Source: an uncultured Bacteroidales bacterium (lineage in GTDB: Bacteria > Bacteroidota > Bacteroidia > Bacteroidales > Muribaculaceae). Taken from it: 50,173 bases of DNA. Position 1 is the first letter of the stretch; each line of letters begins with the position of its first letter. Both the position numbers and the translations under genes were made by a program. Below are positions 41,301-49,265 of the stretch, piece by piece. The stretch spans positions 1 to 50,173 of the forward strand of contig CAJLWO010000012.1 of NCBI GenBank assembly GCA_905210435.1, read 5' to 3'. The notes under the pieces are model-generated. The model was not told where the DNA came from, searched no databases, and worked only from the letters and a program-made list of their open reading frames with translations.

Positions 41301-41419
41301 TTTCCTTAAGCTGAGCAGATAGGGGCGGGGGCGTCTCGCCCCCGTGGTATTATTCTTACACATTGAAAGTTACCACGGGGGCGAGATGCCCCCGCCCCTA
41401 TCTGCTCAACTTAAGGAAA
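41301..41419. repeat. 119 bp GC-rich nested palindrome
   Basis: The arms 41301-41349 and 41371-41419 are inverted copies over 49 bp with only two differences, both transitions. The loop is 21 nt. Each arm contains its own hairpin, CGGGGGCG-TCT-CGCCCCCG or its equivalent, preceded by AGATAGGGGC. It lies between a terminator and the DUF4199 operon and has no reading frame of its own. The hairpin-within-hairpin plan resembles the elements at 85-188 and 11612-11755. Confidence 0.9.
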
Positions 41420-41437
41420 CAACGATATATCACGTTC

Positions 41438-41628
41438 CTACAATTTGCTGCGTATCATGGTGTTTACGCGGGCGGTGTCGGCGAGAGCCTCGGTGGCTGT
41501 CAGCGGGAGGACCCGAATGGCGGTCACGCAGGCTTCGGGGATTATATGCGACATAATCTCGGCTATGGAGGGGGCATGGGACATCGCGGCGTATTGGGCG
41601 TATGTCCAGTCAAGGAAGGCGGAGTTAA
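41438..41628 (-). pseudogene. Possible gene remnant on the minus strand
   Basis: A frame without an ATG near its beginning runs from about 41628 to a TAG at 41438-41440 and reads NSAFLDWTYAQYAAMSHAPS, then IAEIMSHIIPEACVTAIRVL and TEALADTARVNTMIRSKL. Its codons end in C or G as in nearby genes, which the opposite-strand frames do not show. A TAA closes the frame upstream. It may be the 3' end of a lost gene. Family not recognised. Confidence 0.35.
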
Positions 41629-41697
41629 TACAATTTTAAATTTCAGCAAAAAATCGGAAGATTTTTACATAACCGTTAGCGATTAATAATTATTTTG

Positions 41698-41705
41698 TAA
41701 ATTTG
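41698..41705 (+). promoter_or_regulatory. Candidate -7 element directly before the DUF4199 gene
   Basis: TAAATTTG ends 4 nt before the GTG at 41710. If used, the message would start at or within a few bases of the start codon. Confidence 0.55.
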
Positions 41706-41709
41706 CAGT

Positions 41710-42243
41710 GTGAACCGACCCAAATCCATATTTCGCAGGGCAGCCGAAGGAGGTATCACCCTCGGAGCCATTTTTGTATGCATATTCCTGCTTGAGACCA
41801 CTGCCGGCTCCCTGTCATGGCTGCTGGCATTAGGGCTTATGATTTATGTGCCGGTACTTGTGTACCGCAAACTCAAGAATACTTATCTCGCGACCCACGG
41901 GCTGATGACATTCTCCGGGCTATGGCTCGAAGGGATACTGCTGTTCGTATGCGGGTCGATATTGCTCGCTCTCGGCACACTCATATTCATGAAATGGCTT
42001 GTGCCGGGCTATCTTCCGGCGGCCGTGGCGCAAATGACACAGTTTATCGGAAACAATCCGCAGATGGTCGACGGTTCGGTATCCACCGAACAGATAGCTT
42101 CATATTTTTCCTCGATACGGCCTATCGACATCTCGATGACTCTCATGTGGGCGTCATCATTCACCGGCAGCATCGCCTCGCTCGTCATAGCGGCTCTGGT
42201 GAAAACCCGGTGCGTGCCACCGCCACCTTCCTCCAATTCATAA
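41710..42243 (+). CDS. DUF4199 family membrane protein
   Basis: A 177-residue protein from a GTG start. No ATG occurs before the second membrane helix, so the GTG is the best choice. Four membrane segments are expected: about 15-33 (GITLGAIFVCIFLLETTAG), 35-50, 75-97 (EGILLFVCGSILLALGTLIF) and 140-165. The MSLMW-like stretch DISMTLMWASSFTGSIASLV near the end fits DUF4199. Function unknown. It heads a run with a GT2 glycosyltransferase 23 nt later, a pairing common in Bacteroidetes. Confidence 0.8.
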   Translation: MNRPKSIFRRAAEGGITLGAIFVCIFLLETTAGSLSWLLALGLMIYVPVLVYRKLKNTYLATHGLMTFSGLWLEGILLFVCGSILLALGTLIFMKWLVPGYLPAAVAQMTQFIGNNPQMVDGSVSTEQIASYFSSIRPIDISMTLMWASSFTGSIASLVIAALVKTRCVPPPPSSNS

Positions 42244-42266
42244 ACCTATAACGCATTTTATATACG

Positions 42267-43232
42267 ATGGACATATCGGTTGTAGTACCTCTTTACAACG
42301 AAGCGGAATCACTTCCCGAACTCGAGAGCTGGATACGCCGCGTCATGCATGAGAATAAATTTTCATACGAAGTGATATTTGTCGACGACGGCTCTACCGA
42401 CTCGTCATGGGAAGTGATAGAACGTCTCTCAAAGGAGAATGCTGCGGTGCGCGGCGTGCGGTTCCGCCGCAACTACGGCAAGTCGCCCGCCCTCAACACG
42501 GGATTCGCACGCGCCAACGGCGATGTAGTCATCACTATGGATGCCGACCTGCAGGACTCGCCCGACGAGATACCGGAACTCTACCGCATGATTACCGAGG
42601 AGAAATACGACCTGGTGTCGGGATGGAAGCAGAAACGCTACGACCCGCTGTCGAAGACGATACCGACCAAGCTGTTCAACGCTACGGCACGCAAGGTGAG
42701 CGGCATACGCAACCTCCACGATTTCAACTGCGGGCTTAAAGCCTACCGCCGCGATGTCGTAAAGCATATCGAAGTGTACGGCGACATGCACCGCTACATC
42801 CCTATCCTCGCCAAAAATGCCGGCTACTGCCGCATCGGCGAGAAAGTGGTGCACCATCAGGCGCGCAAATACGGCAAGTCGAAATTCGGCCTCGACAGGT
42901 TTGTCAACGGCTACCTCGACCTACTGACACTGTGGTTCACGGGGAAATTCGGACGCAAGCCGATGCATTTCTTCGGGCTGCTGGGCTCGCTGATGTTCTT
43001 CATCGGCTTTGTGGCCGTGATTGTGGTCGGTGCACTCAAGCTGTACAATATGAATGCTGGCAACCACTATTCGCTGGTGACCGACTCGCCCTATTTCTTC
43101 ATCGCGCTCACCACGATGATACTCGGCACGCAGCTGTTCCTGACCGGCTTTATCGGCGAACTGATTGTGCGCAATTCCCACAAACGCAATGATTATGAAA
43201 TTGAGGATGAGCTGCGGGGCAATGAGAAATAA
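42267..43232 (+). CDS. Membrane-anchored GT2 glycosyltransferase (DPM1/GtrB-like)
   Basis: A 321-residue protein. The GT-A domain has VVPLYNEAESLPELESWI, IFVDDGSTDSSWEV (DDGS), RFRRNYGKSPALNTGFARAN and MDADLQDSPDEIP (metal-binding D92 and D94). NLHDFNCGLKAYRRDVVKHI and GEKVVHHQARKYGKSKFGL are typical of polyprenyl-phosphate glycosyltransferases. Two C-terminal membrane helices (about 235-257 and 272-298) anchor it. It likely loads a sugar onto polyprenyl phosphate or a lipid. It overlaps the next gene by 11 nt. Confidence 0.9.
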   Translation: MDISVVVPLYNEAESLPELESWIRRVMHENKFSYEVIFVDDGSTDSSWEVIERLSKENAAVRGVRFRRNYGKSPALNTGFARANGDVVITMDADLQDSPDEIPELYRMITEEKYDLVSGWKQKRYDPLSKTIPTKLFNATARKVSGIRNLHDFNCGLKAYRRDVVKHIEVYGDMHRYIPILAKNAGYCRIGEKVVHHQARKYGKSKFGLDRFVNGYLDLLTLWFTGKFGRKPMHFFGLLGSLMFFIGFVAVIVVGALKLYNMNAGNHYSLVTDSPYFFIALTTMILGTQLFLTGFIGELIVRNSHKRNDYEIEDELRGNEK

Positions 43233-43764
43233 ACCGGTACGGAGACTCGCTTTGGCACGCCTGCTTCCGGCCGTGGCGCTGACTGTCATTATGGCATCGG
43301 CCCCGTCATGCAGCACAACAGGATGCACCGACAACCGCTCAAGCATTCCGCTGGCAGGATTCTACGACGGACGCACCGGCACAGCCATAGCCCTCGACTC
43401 CATCGACATAGGCGGCGCAGGCGCTCCCGGCGACTCGTTGCTGCTGGCGTCGCCGCAACGGGCAACGGAAGTGTATCTGCCGCTGCGCTCCGAGCGCGAC
43501 AAAGCATCGTTTTTCATCGCTTACCGTCAGAAAGCACTTGACTATCCGGAACTCAACGACACCATAACCTTCGGATACAGCTCCATACCATACTTCGCAT
43601 CGGAAGAGTGCGGCGCCATGATGAGATACCGCCTGCGGTCGGTGACCTATACGCGTCATCTGCTCGACTCGGTGTCGGTAGTGCCGGCCGATTCGGTCAT
43701 CACAAACGTCGACATCGAGAACCTGCGTCTATACTTCAAAACATCTTCCGCTGAAAATCAATGA
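43222..43764 (+). CDS. DUF6452 family lipoprotein
   Basis: 180 residues from the ATG at 43222; upstream frame overlaps the GT2 gene too far. A signal with lipobox (IMASAPSC) is followed by STTGCTDNRSSIPLAGFYDG and a beta-rich domain (VYLPLRSERDKASFFIAYRQ, LNDTITFGYSSIPYFASEEC, GAMMRYRLRSVTYTRHLLDS). The CTDN/ECG cysteine pattern and the neighbouring DUF6048 gene support the assignment. Function unknown. The stop overlaps the next ATG (ATGA), indicating coupling. Confidence 0.8.
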   Translation: MRNKPVRRLALARLLPAVALTVIMASAPSCSTTGCTDNRSSIPLAGFYDGRTGTAIALDSIDIGGAGAPGDSLLLASPQRATEVYLPLRSERDKASFFIAYRQKALDYPELNDTITFGYSSIPYFASEECGAMMRYRLRSVTYTRHLLDSVSVVPADSVITNVDIENLRLYFKTSSAENQ

Positions 43765-44759
43765 AACGTCTGTTAAAAATATTAGTGCCCGTGGCGGCCG
43801 CCTTGTGTGTTGTCCTCACTTCGAGGGCACAACGGCGCGTGACACCCGTCGACACTCCTGCGACAGCGACCCAGCATATCAACGAGAACAAGGCCAACGG
43901 CGACAGCATTGACCGTTCGCGGCTTGTCGAGATGACCGACGCTCAGGGCAAAATCATACTCGTGGATACAATCACGGGCAAGGAGTTCGTCGACTCGGCT
44001 GCGGCCGAACGCGTAGTGCCCAAGATGATATATCCGCTGCTGCACTCGGCCACGGTATCCTTCGACCTTTTCACTCCGGCCATGCGTGCGTTCGGCACGA
44101 AATACGGACTTGGCGAAATATCCGCCGAACTCAATCTCCACAACCGGTATATACCCGTGATAGAGTTCGGTCTGGGCGAGGCGAAAAACACGCCCGACGA
44201 CAACAACTACACTTACCGGTCGCCGATAGCGCCATTCTTCAGGATCGGTATGAACTATAATTTCCTCTACCAGTCCAATCCCGACTACCTCATCATGGCC
44301 GGCGTGCGCTACGGATTCTCGCCCTTCAAATTCGAGGTAACCGACATCACGCAGCAACCCGGCTACTGGGACGAACCTCTCACCTACTCCATACCGTCGC
44401 AGAATGTCACGGCAGGGTATTTCCAGATACTTTTAGCGCTCCGTGTACGCATCATTGACAATTTCTCTCTCGGATGGAGCGTGCGCTACCAGACTCTCCT
44501 GCACGACAGCGACACGCCCTACGGCAACGCATGGTATATCCCGGGCTACGGAGCACGCAACCGCTCCATCAACGCTACATTCTCGCTGTCGTACACTATC
44601 GGCCTGTCGAAAAACGACGGTCTCTCGGAGTCGACGGCCGAGACACTCAACGCCCTCGGCGAGCCCTCACCCGCCCCGTCCACCGATAGCGAAAGCATTA
44701 CTGACAGCACGGCGAAAAGCGATACCGGCGACGCAACCACGGAGAACAATCAGGAATAA
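43761..44759 (+). CDS. DUF6048 family outer-membrane-like protein
   Basis: A 332-residue protein with a signal peptide (about 1-23, ending TSRAQ). The mature part reads like a beta-barrel: alternating strands such as SAELNLHNRYIPVIEFGLGE, IAPFFRIGMNYNFLYQSNPD, YLIMAGVRYGFSPFKFEVTD and FSLGWSVRYQTLLHDSDTPY. The C-terminal 45 residues are Ser/Thr/Asp-rich and disordered. It is co-translated with the DUF6452 lipoprotein through a 4 nt overlap, and the pair probably forms one envelope complex. That complex is inference. Confidence 0.8.
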   Translation: MKRLLKILVPVAAALCVVLTSRAQRRVTPVDTPATATQHINENKANGDSIDRSRLVEMTDAQGKIILVDTITGKEFVDSAAAERVVPKMIYPLLHSATVSFDLFTPAMRAFGTKYGLGEISAELNLHNRYIPVIEFGLGEAKNTPDDNNYTYRSPIAPFFRIGMNYNFLYQSNPDYLIMAGVRYGFSPFKFEVTDITQQPGYWDEPLTYSIPSQNVTAGYFQILLALRVRIIDNFSLGWSVRYQTLLHDSDTPYGNAWYIPGYGARNRSINATFSLSYTIGLSKNDGLSESTAETLNALGEPSPAPSTDSESITDSTAKSDTGDATTENNQE

Positions 44760-44764
44760 AACTT

Positions 44765-45517
44765 ATGCCTACAGCAGTCATCATAGGAGCCTCATCGGGA
44801 CTCGGCCGGGAAATCGCCCTCACTTACATAAGGCGCGGCTACCGCATCGGCGTGGCGGCACGACGCATTGAGCGTCTCGACGCACTCGTCGGCGAAGCGC
44901 CTGAGCGCGTAGTCGCCGGCATGATCGATGTCACAGCCGACGATGCTCCCGCACGCCTCGAAAGCCTCATACACGCTCTCGGTGCGCCCGTTGATATTTT
45001 CATAAACTGCGCAGGCATAGGATTCGCCAACCCGATGCTCGACCCCAAGGCCGACATCGATACCGTAAAGACCAACTGTCTTGGATTCACGCGCGTCACC
45101 GACTTTATGTTCAACTATTTCGCGGACAATTCGCTCAAAGGACAGATTGTCGCCATAAGCTCCGTCGCCGGCACCCGCGGCATAGGCATAGCGGCATCGT
45201 ACTCGGCATCGAAACGCTTTCAGTCGGAATATCTGACCGCGCTCTCGCAGCTGGCCCATCAGCGGCGTCTGCCAGTCACCATTACCGACATCAAGCCGGG
45301 GTTTGTCGATACGCCACTGCTCGACGCTCACACGAAGTATCCCATGATGATGAACACCCGCCGCGCGGCAGCGTTAATAGTAAAAGCGATTGACCGCCGG
45401 CGCAGCCGCATCATCGACCTGCGGTGGGCGATGGTCGTGGCGCTGTGGCGATGCGTTCCGGGCTTCGTATGGCGGCGCATGCGGCTGCGGCTCTCCGCTA
45501 CTGACAACAAGAATTAA
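44765..45517 (+). CDS. SDR-family NAD(P)-dependent oxidoreductase
   Basis: A 250-residue classical short-chain dehydrogenase. The nucleotide loop is IIGASSGLGREIAL (residues about 6-19). INCAGIGFANPML carries the NAG-type motif, AISSVAGTRGIGIAA the catalytic Ser, and YSASKRFQSEYL the YxxxK. DIKPGFVDTPLLD follows. A positively charged, partly hydrophobic C-terminus (MVVALWRCVPGFVWRRMRLR) suggests membrane contact. The substrate is unknown. It starts 5 nt after DUF6048 and is followed 23 nt later by rpiB. Confidence 0.9.
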   Translation: MPTAVIIGASSGLGREIALTYIRRGYRIGVAARRIERLDALVGEAPERVVAGMIDVTADDAPARLESLIHALGAPVDIFINCAGIGFANPMLDPKADIDTVKTNCLGFTRVTDFMFNYFADNSLKGQIVAISSVAGTRGIGIAASYSASKRFQSEYLTALSQLAHQRRLPVTITDIKPGFVDTPLLDAHTKYPMMMNTRRAAALIVKAIDRRRSRIIDLRWAMVVALWRCVPGFVWRRMRLRLSATDNKN

Positions 45518-45540
45518 TCACCTCAAAACGATAAGACAAA

Positions 45541-45969
45541 ATGATAGCAATATGCAGCGACCACGCAGGCTTTGAACTGAAAAGCATAATCGAAGGTTAT
45601 CTCGAAGCCGACAACAAAGAAATTAAAGATTTCGGCACATACAGCGCCGAGTCATGCGACTACCCCGACTTCGCCCATCCATGCGCCAAAGCCGTGGAAA
45701 CGGGAGAATGTTACCCCGGCATCGCCATGTGCGGCTCCGGCAACGGCATCGCCATGACCCTCAACAAGCACCAGGGCATACGCGCGGCATTGTGCTGGAC
45801 TCCCGAACTGGCACGACTGGCACGTCAGCACAACGACGCCAACGTGCTCGTGCTGCCGGCGCGCTTCATAAATCCGGTCGACGCCCTCGCCATTGTCGAC
45901 ACCTTCCTGGAAACGCCCTTCGAAGGCGGACGCCACCAGCGCCGTATCGACAAAATACCCGCAAAATAG
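45541..45969 (+). CDS. rpiB: Ribose-5-phosphate isomerase B
   Basis: A 142-residue RpiB/LacAB protein. Motifs are ICSDHAGFELKSIIEGYLEA, DFGTYSAESCDYPDFAHPCA, PGIAMCGSGNGIAMTLNKHQ with the active-site Cys, GIRAALCWTPELARLARQHN and TPFEGGRHQRRIDKI. It interconverts ribose 5-phosphate and ribulose 5-phosphate. It closes the DUF4199-to-rpiB run; its link with the envelope genes is positional only. Confidence 0.94.
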   Translation: MIAICSDHAGFELKSIIEGYLEADNKEIKDFGTYSAESCDYPDFAHPCAKAVETGECYPGIAMCGSGNGIAMTLNKHQGIRAALCWTPELARLARQHNDANVLVLPARFINPVDALAIVDTFLETPFEGGRHQRRIDKIPAK

Positions 45970-46060
45970 TTTTGAAGATTCCAAATCGAAGTGCAAACCT
46001 TCGCAGCTCCGCGAGGTATCTTTGCACATGCCGGTTGAACCTCCGCCCGCAAAATAGTTT
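45958..46060. repeat. 15 bp direct repeat flanking a hairpin after rpiB
   Basis: CCCGCAAAATAGTTT occurs at 45958-45972, across the rpiB stop, and again at 46046-46060. Between them GTGCAAA...TTTGCAC with an inner CCTTCGC/GCGAGG forms a bulged hairpin. A short insertion with duplicated target is one reading; a simple duplication is another. Confidence 0.6.
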
Positions 46061-46113
46061 CAAATACGGCTGAAAATTATTTTGAACAATTACATAATAT
46101 TCAAAAATTTTAC

Positions 46114-46121
46114 TATTTTTG
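46114..46121 (+). promoter_or_regulatory. Candidate -7 element for the DUF2795 gene
   Basis: TATTTTTG fits TAnnTTTG, 63 nt before the ATG at 46185. No TTTG lies at the right distance upstream. Confidence 0.45.
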
Positions 46122-46184
46122 CACCACTTATCACCCTGCCATAAGAAAACGCAGTATAGTAAAATCCTAAAAACCTGTTATACA

Positions 46185-46406
46185 ATGTATTGGACACTTG
46201 AATTAGCGTCAAAACTTGAAGACGCACCCTGGCCTGCAACCAAAGACGAACTCATAGACTACGCAATGCGCTCCGGCGCACCCCTCGAAGTAATAGAAAA
46301 TCTTCAGGAAATGGAAGACGAAGGCGAAACCTACGAATGCATCGAAGACATCTGGCCCGACTACCCCTCCAAAGAAGACTTCCTCTTCAACGAGGACGAG
46401 TATTGA
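46185..46406 (+). CDS. DUF2795 domain protein
   Basis: 73 residues from the ATG at 46185: MYWTLELASKLEDAPWPATK, DELIDYAMRSGAPLEVIENL and a very acidic end (EDEGETYECIEDIWPDYPSK). The DUF2795 core (A-WPATKDELI-YA-R-GAP-EVI-NL) is clear. These small acidic proteins are conserved in Bacteroidetes with unknown role. It is the last chromosomal gene before the mobile element. Confidence 0.85.
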   Translation: MYWTLELASKLEDAPWPATKDELIDYAMRSGAPLEVIENLQEMEDEGETYECIEDIWPDYPSKEDFLFNEDEY

Positions 46407-46441
46407 TGCTTTTTAGCATCGTAACTTATTGATAATCAAAT

Positions 46442-46480
46442 AAGGTGGCTAACATACAAATGTTGGTCACCTTTGTTTTG
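46442..46480 (+). terminator. Terminator-like hairpin at the mobile element boundary
   Basis: AAGGTG...CACCTT with inner AACAT/ATGTT forms an imperfect stem followed by TGTTTTG, 36 bp after the DUF2795 stop. Confidence 0.55.
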
Positions 46481-46499
46481 GTGTGCATTGGCGTAAAAT

Positions 46500-46586
46500 A
46501 TGCGAATCAAATGCAGAGCAGTATATCAGTGAGTTATGAAATAGGGGATTTTGGAAATTTCCGAATGCGAACCAAATGCGAATCAC
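46500..46586. repeat. Direct repeats ATGCGAAYCA, possible integrase arm-type sites
   Basis: ATGCGAATCAAATGC (46500-46514), ATGCGAACCAAATGC (46565-46579) and ATGCGAATCAC (46576-46586) are direct repeats just outside the integrase 3' end, where arm-binding sites of tyrosine integrases often lie. The attachment core itself cannot be defined because the other element end is outside the window. Confidence 0.5.
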
Positions 46587-46601
46587 GTGACAAGCATTAT
46601 T

Positions 46602-47948
46602 TCAGCCTGCAAGGAAGCCGAAATCGAGGCGATTTACCTCCTCTTCCAAGGTCTCGGGTAAGTATTTAGCATATACCTTTTCAGTAACCGCCGTGGACGC
46701 ATGACCCAGCAATCGACTAACTACCGACATTGCCATTCCGTCGTTCAACGCCAATACTGCAAATGTGTGACGGGCTACGTGCATTGTCAAAGGATGTGAA
46801 AAATTCATCTTTTCACCGACAACCGTAAGCGATTGATTGATACACTTGGTAATGTTGTTGCGGTTCTTATATAAGGTTTCTCTGTCATCTAAATCAATAT
46901 CATCGTCCAGCAAACCGAATACAAATCGCCTATCGCCACATTTTTGTTTCCAACGCTCCAATATTTCGATTGCTTCCGCAGTAAGCGGCACAGTATGAGT
47001 TGTGGAGCGATAGTTAGCTGTCTTTACCAATATCTTACGGAGCTGTTTCTTTCCGAAGTCTATATGCTTCCATTGAAGTGTCATTATATCCACTACACGC
47101 AGACCGCAAGAATGAAAAGCAAACATAAACATATCAAGGTATTCTTTGCGTCTCGGCTCTTTCTCTGATACGGCATAATCTGCTAATCTTTTCAGTTCTT
47201 CTTTTTCAAGATAGCGCACGGAATTTTCCTCGCTTTCAGCATTGAATGATACAATCTTAGGCAATCTCATTCTCTTTATATCGGCGTACTCTGATTTTGG
47301 CAGGAGACCAAGGTCTGCAGCACGTTCACACGCATCTATGAGTGGTGTGAGTGCATGATTGATAGTTTCATGAGAATTGTCTTCAGTTGATTTTCGCCAC
47401 TGAATATACTTGCTCACAACCTCTTTACTCATATCACCTATGAATATCGAATCTTTCTTAATCTCGCTTTTCAAGAACTTCTTGAACTTTCGCATACAGC
47501 ACAGTCTGTTCTTATAGGTAGAATGGCTTATGCGGCTTTCTTTGTATTTGCTTTCAGTAATTTCATCAGCAAATGCAATGAAATCTTTCCCCTCGTCTTG
47601 CCGTGAAAGCGGTTTTCCATCCATAATATCACGTACTATCTGAACCGTCAGCTTGTTTGGGTGCGCATTATTGTACTCAACAAGAGCGTTGTCAATATCC
47701 GCGACTTTCTTGGCTAGCATCGAATTTACACGCTTGAAGTCTGTGCCGTAACTTGCCCGCACCTCACCACGCCCCATGTTGCCGTTCTGATTCCAATCAG
47801 CATCCTTGCATTGGTAGTTTGCCACTGGGCGCACAATAGATGTACGGTTAAACACATAGCGGATATAGATTGATTTCACCTCGCTCCGCTTAGATATGGT
47901 ACGGAGAAAGAACTTTCCTTTCGGTATCAATATTCTATTATTCCCCAT
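46602..47948 (-). CDS. Tyrosine recombinase/integrase
   Basis: A 448-residue integrase of the Bacteroidetes type: N-terminal arm-binding region (residues about 1-110), SAM-like core-binding domain (about 120-220) and catalytic domain (about 245-440). Catalytic residues are R284 in SCGLRVVDI, K309 in ILVKTANY, H390 and R393 in HVARHTFA, H416 in LLGHAS and a tyrosine in KVYAKY (Y426 or Y429). It should catalyse integration and excision of the element. It shares a 1 nt overlap (TAATG) with the HTH gene upstream and is transcribed towards the chromosome junction. Confidence 0.95.
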   Translation of the reverse strand: MGNNRILIPKGKFFLRTISKRSEVKSIYIRYVFNRTSIVRPVANYQCKDADWNQNGNMGRGEVRASYGTDFKRVNSMLAKKVADIDNALVEYNNAHPNKLTVQIVRDIMDGKPLSRQDEGKDFIAFADEITESKYKESRISHSTYKNRLCCMRKFKKFLKSEIKKDSIFIGDMSKEVVSKYIQWRKSTEDNSHETINHALTPLIDACERAADLGLLPKSEYADIKRMRLPKIVSFNAESEENSVRYLEKEELKRLADYAVSEKEPRRKEYLDMFMFAFHSCGLRVVDIMTLQWKHIDFGKKQLRKILVKTANYRSTTHTVPLTAEAIEILERWKQKCGDRRFVFGLLDDDIDLDDRETLYKNRNNITKCINQSLTVVGEKMNFSHPLTMHVARHTFAVLALNDGMAMSVVSRLLGHASTAVTEKVYAKYLPETLEEEVNRLDFGFLAG

Positions 47949-48529
47949 TAGTTATTATTAATGTTAGTACGGTTTAGAAAATCCATCAGATTATCTTGGG
48001 TGTACCAAATCTTGTCACCGCATTTGGAATAATCAAGCAACAGATTATCTCGATAACCCCTCAATGTACTTTCTTTTACATTGAGTATTGCCATCAAATC
48101 ACGACTTGTATAAATAGGTTTTGAAGCGTCTTTTACCGTTTGAGGAAGAGGTCTCAGAGTATTTACCAACTGCGTCTTTGCCAACGTCGTAAGCACGTCG
48201 AAAACACTCTGAATATAAGATTCTCGGTAATAAATACTGTTGTCAACAATAACGATATCTGCATCTCTGACAGATAATAGCTTCTCAATGATTTGCCAAT
48301 CTTGGCCGAAGAGGTCTTGAACCCACTGCTTACTGAGGAGATGGCACATTTGCCACGGATAATGGACAGTTTTGCCGTTATCATCTTTGTCAGTTAGCAT
48401 AGCCTCATCGACAATCAGCTCTGTTGGTTCATCATCACGATAGCAGCCTTGAAGTTTGCGCTTCTCTTTATTTGCCTCTACAATAGGCTTATACTTTGTC
48501 CAAATTGATTCTTCTATATTCATTTTCAT
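47948..48529 (-). CDS. HTH-domain protein upstream of the integrase
   Basis: A 193-residue protein. The N-terminal 130 residues are unfamiliar (DEPTELIVDEAMLTDKDDNG, YPWQMCHLLSKQWVQDLFGQ, DADIVIVDNSIYYRESYIQS). The C-terminus (YTSRDLMAILNVKESTLRGY, then GDKIWYTQDNLMDFL) is a MerR/excisionase-like helix-turn-helix of the kind used for DNA binding. Translationally coupled to the integrase, it may be its recombination directionality factor or regulator. A consensus promoter lies directly upstream. Confidence 0.65.
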   Translation of the reverse strand: MKMNIEESIWTKYKPIVEANKEKRKLQGCYRDDEPTELIVDEAMLTDKDDNGKTVHYPWQMCHLLSKQWVQDLFGQDWQIIEKLLSVRDADIVIVDNSIYYRESYIQSVFDVLTTLAKTQLVNTLRPLPQTVKDASKPIYTSRDLMAILNVKESTLRGYRDNLLLDYSKCGDKIWYTQDNLMDFLNRTNINNN

Positions 48530-48548
48530 ACATCTACTTCTTTTGTTT

Positions 48549-48579
48549 CAAACATACTTCTACGGTTGCATGGCGCAAA
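48549..48579 (-). promoter_or_regulatory. Consensus promoter of the HTH-integrase operon
   Basis: On the minus strand TTTG (48579-48576), a 19 nt spacer and TATGTTTG (48556-48549) are a full match, 20 nt before the ATG. The -33 lies just upstream of the serine recombinase stop region, so this promoter sits in the 57 bp gap between the two genes. Confidence 0.8.
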
Positions 48580-48586
48580 ATTGGAT

Positions 48587-49222
48587 TTAGCCAATAATTG
48601 TTAATGCGTTTAATTTTCTGAGGGTGTTGACCGAAGTGTGGGTGATTTTGGCGATGTTACGGAGTGAGTAGCCTTTCTTCAAGAGTCGGATTTCTTCGGC
48701 GTATTCTTCCTTCAACTGTTCCGTGGTTTTGCGATAGCCAGTCTTGCGACCGACAACACCTCCATTGCGACGGAAGTTGTTGTAACCGCTCTCCATTCGG
48801 CTACGGATAAGGCTTCTTTCCATACTATTGAATTGAGCCAAGATGCCTAACACCAAAGTTGCTATCGGATTGATTTCACCATTAGGGAGTAAGGTCTCAA
48901 GTCCGTTTTGGTGGATATAGAGGCTAATTTTCCTCTCATTGAATATCTCGATAATCGAAAGAAAGTCAACGGCATGGCGGCTCAGTCGGCTACACTCGTA
49001 GATAAGCACCTTATCCACTTTGTTTACTTCGACATAGTTCAATAGTTCTGTCATGGCTTGACGTTCTTCGACCTTCTTAGCACCACTAATTTTCTCACTG
49101 AAAGTCTTAACAACATCGTAGCCCATGCGGTCGGCGTACTGCCTTAACTCTGCGAGTTGGCGGTCATAGTCCTGTCCTGCGGTTGATACTCGTGCATATA
49201 TGATTGCTTTTATCTGTTCCAT
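48587..49222 (-). CDS. Serine recombinase (resolvase/invertase family)
   Basis: A 211-residue small serine recombinase. The catalytic Ser13 is in IYARVSTAGQDYDRQL, with YECSRLSRHAVDFLSIIEIF and GILAQFNSMERSLIRSRMES carrying the conserved arginines and the long E helix. A Hin-like C-terminal HTH follows (EIRLLKKGYSLRNIAKITHT, SVNTLRKL). It could invert a segment or resolve a co-integrate of the element. No flanking inverted repeat pair was found within the window. Confidence 0.93.
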   Translation of the reverse strand: MEQIKAIIYARVSTAGQDYDRQLAELRQYADRMGYDVVKTFSEKISGAKKVEERQAMTELLNYVEVNKVDKVLIYECSRLSRHAVDFLSIIEIFNERKISLYIHQNGLETLLPNGEINPIATLVLGILAQFNSMERSLIRSRMESGYNNFRRNGGVVGRKTGYRKTTEQLKEEYAEEIRLLKKGYSLRNIAKITHTSVNTLRKLNALTIIG

Positions 49223-49265
49223 GTCAAAATAATTTTATGTGGTTTTAATATCAATTTTAGTATTA

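Noticed and set aside
41363..41686. Plus-strand frames across the large palindrome
   Set aside because: They start inside the palindrome and change character at its edge; the minus strand has the better codon signature after it.
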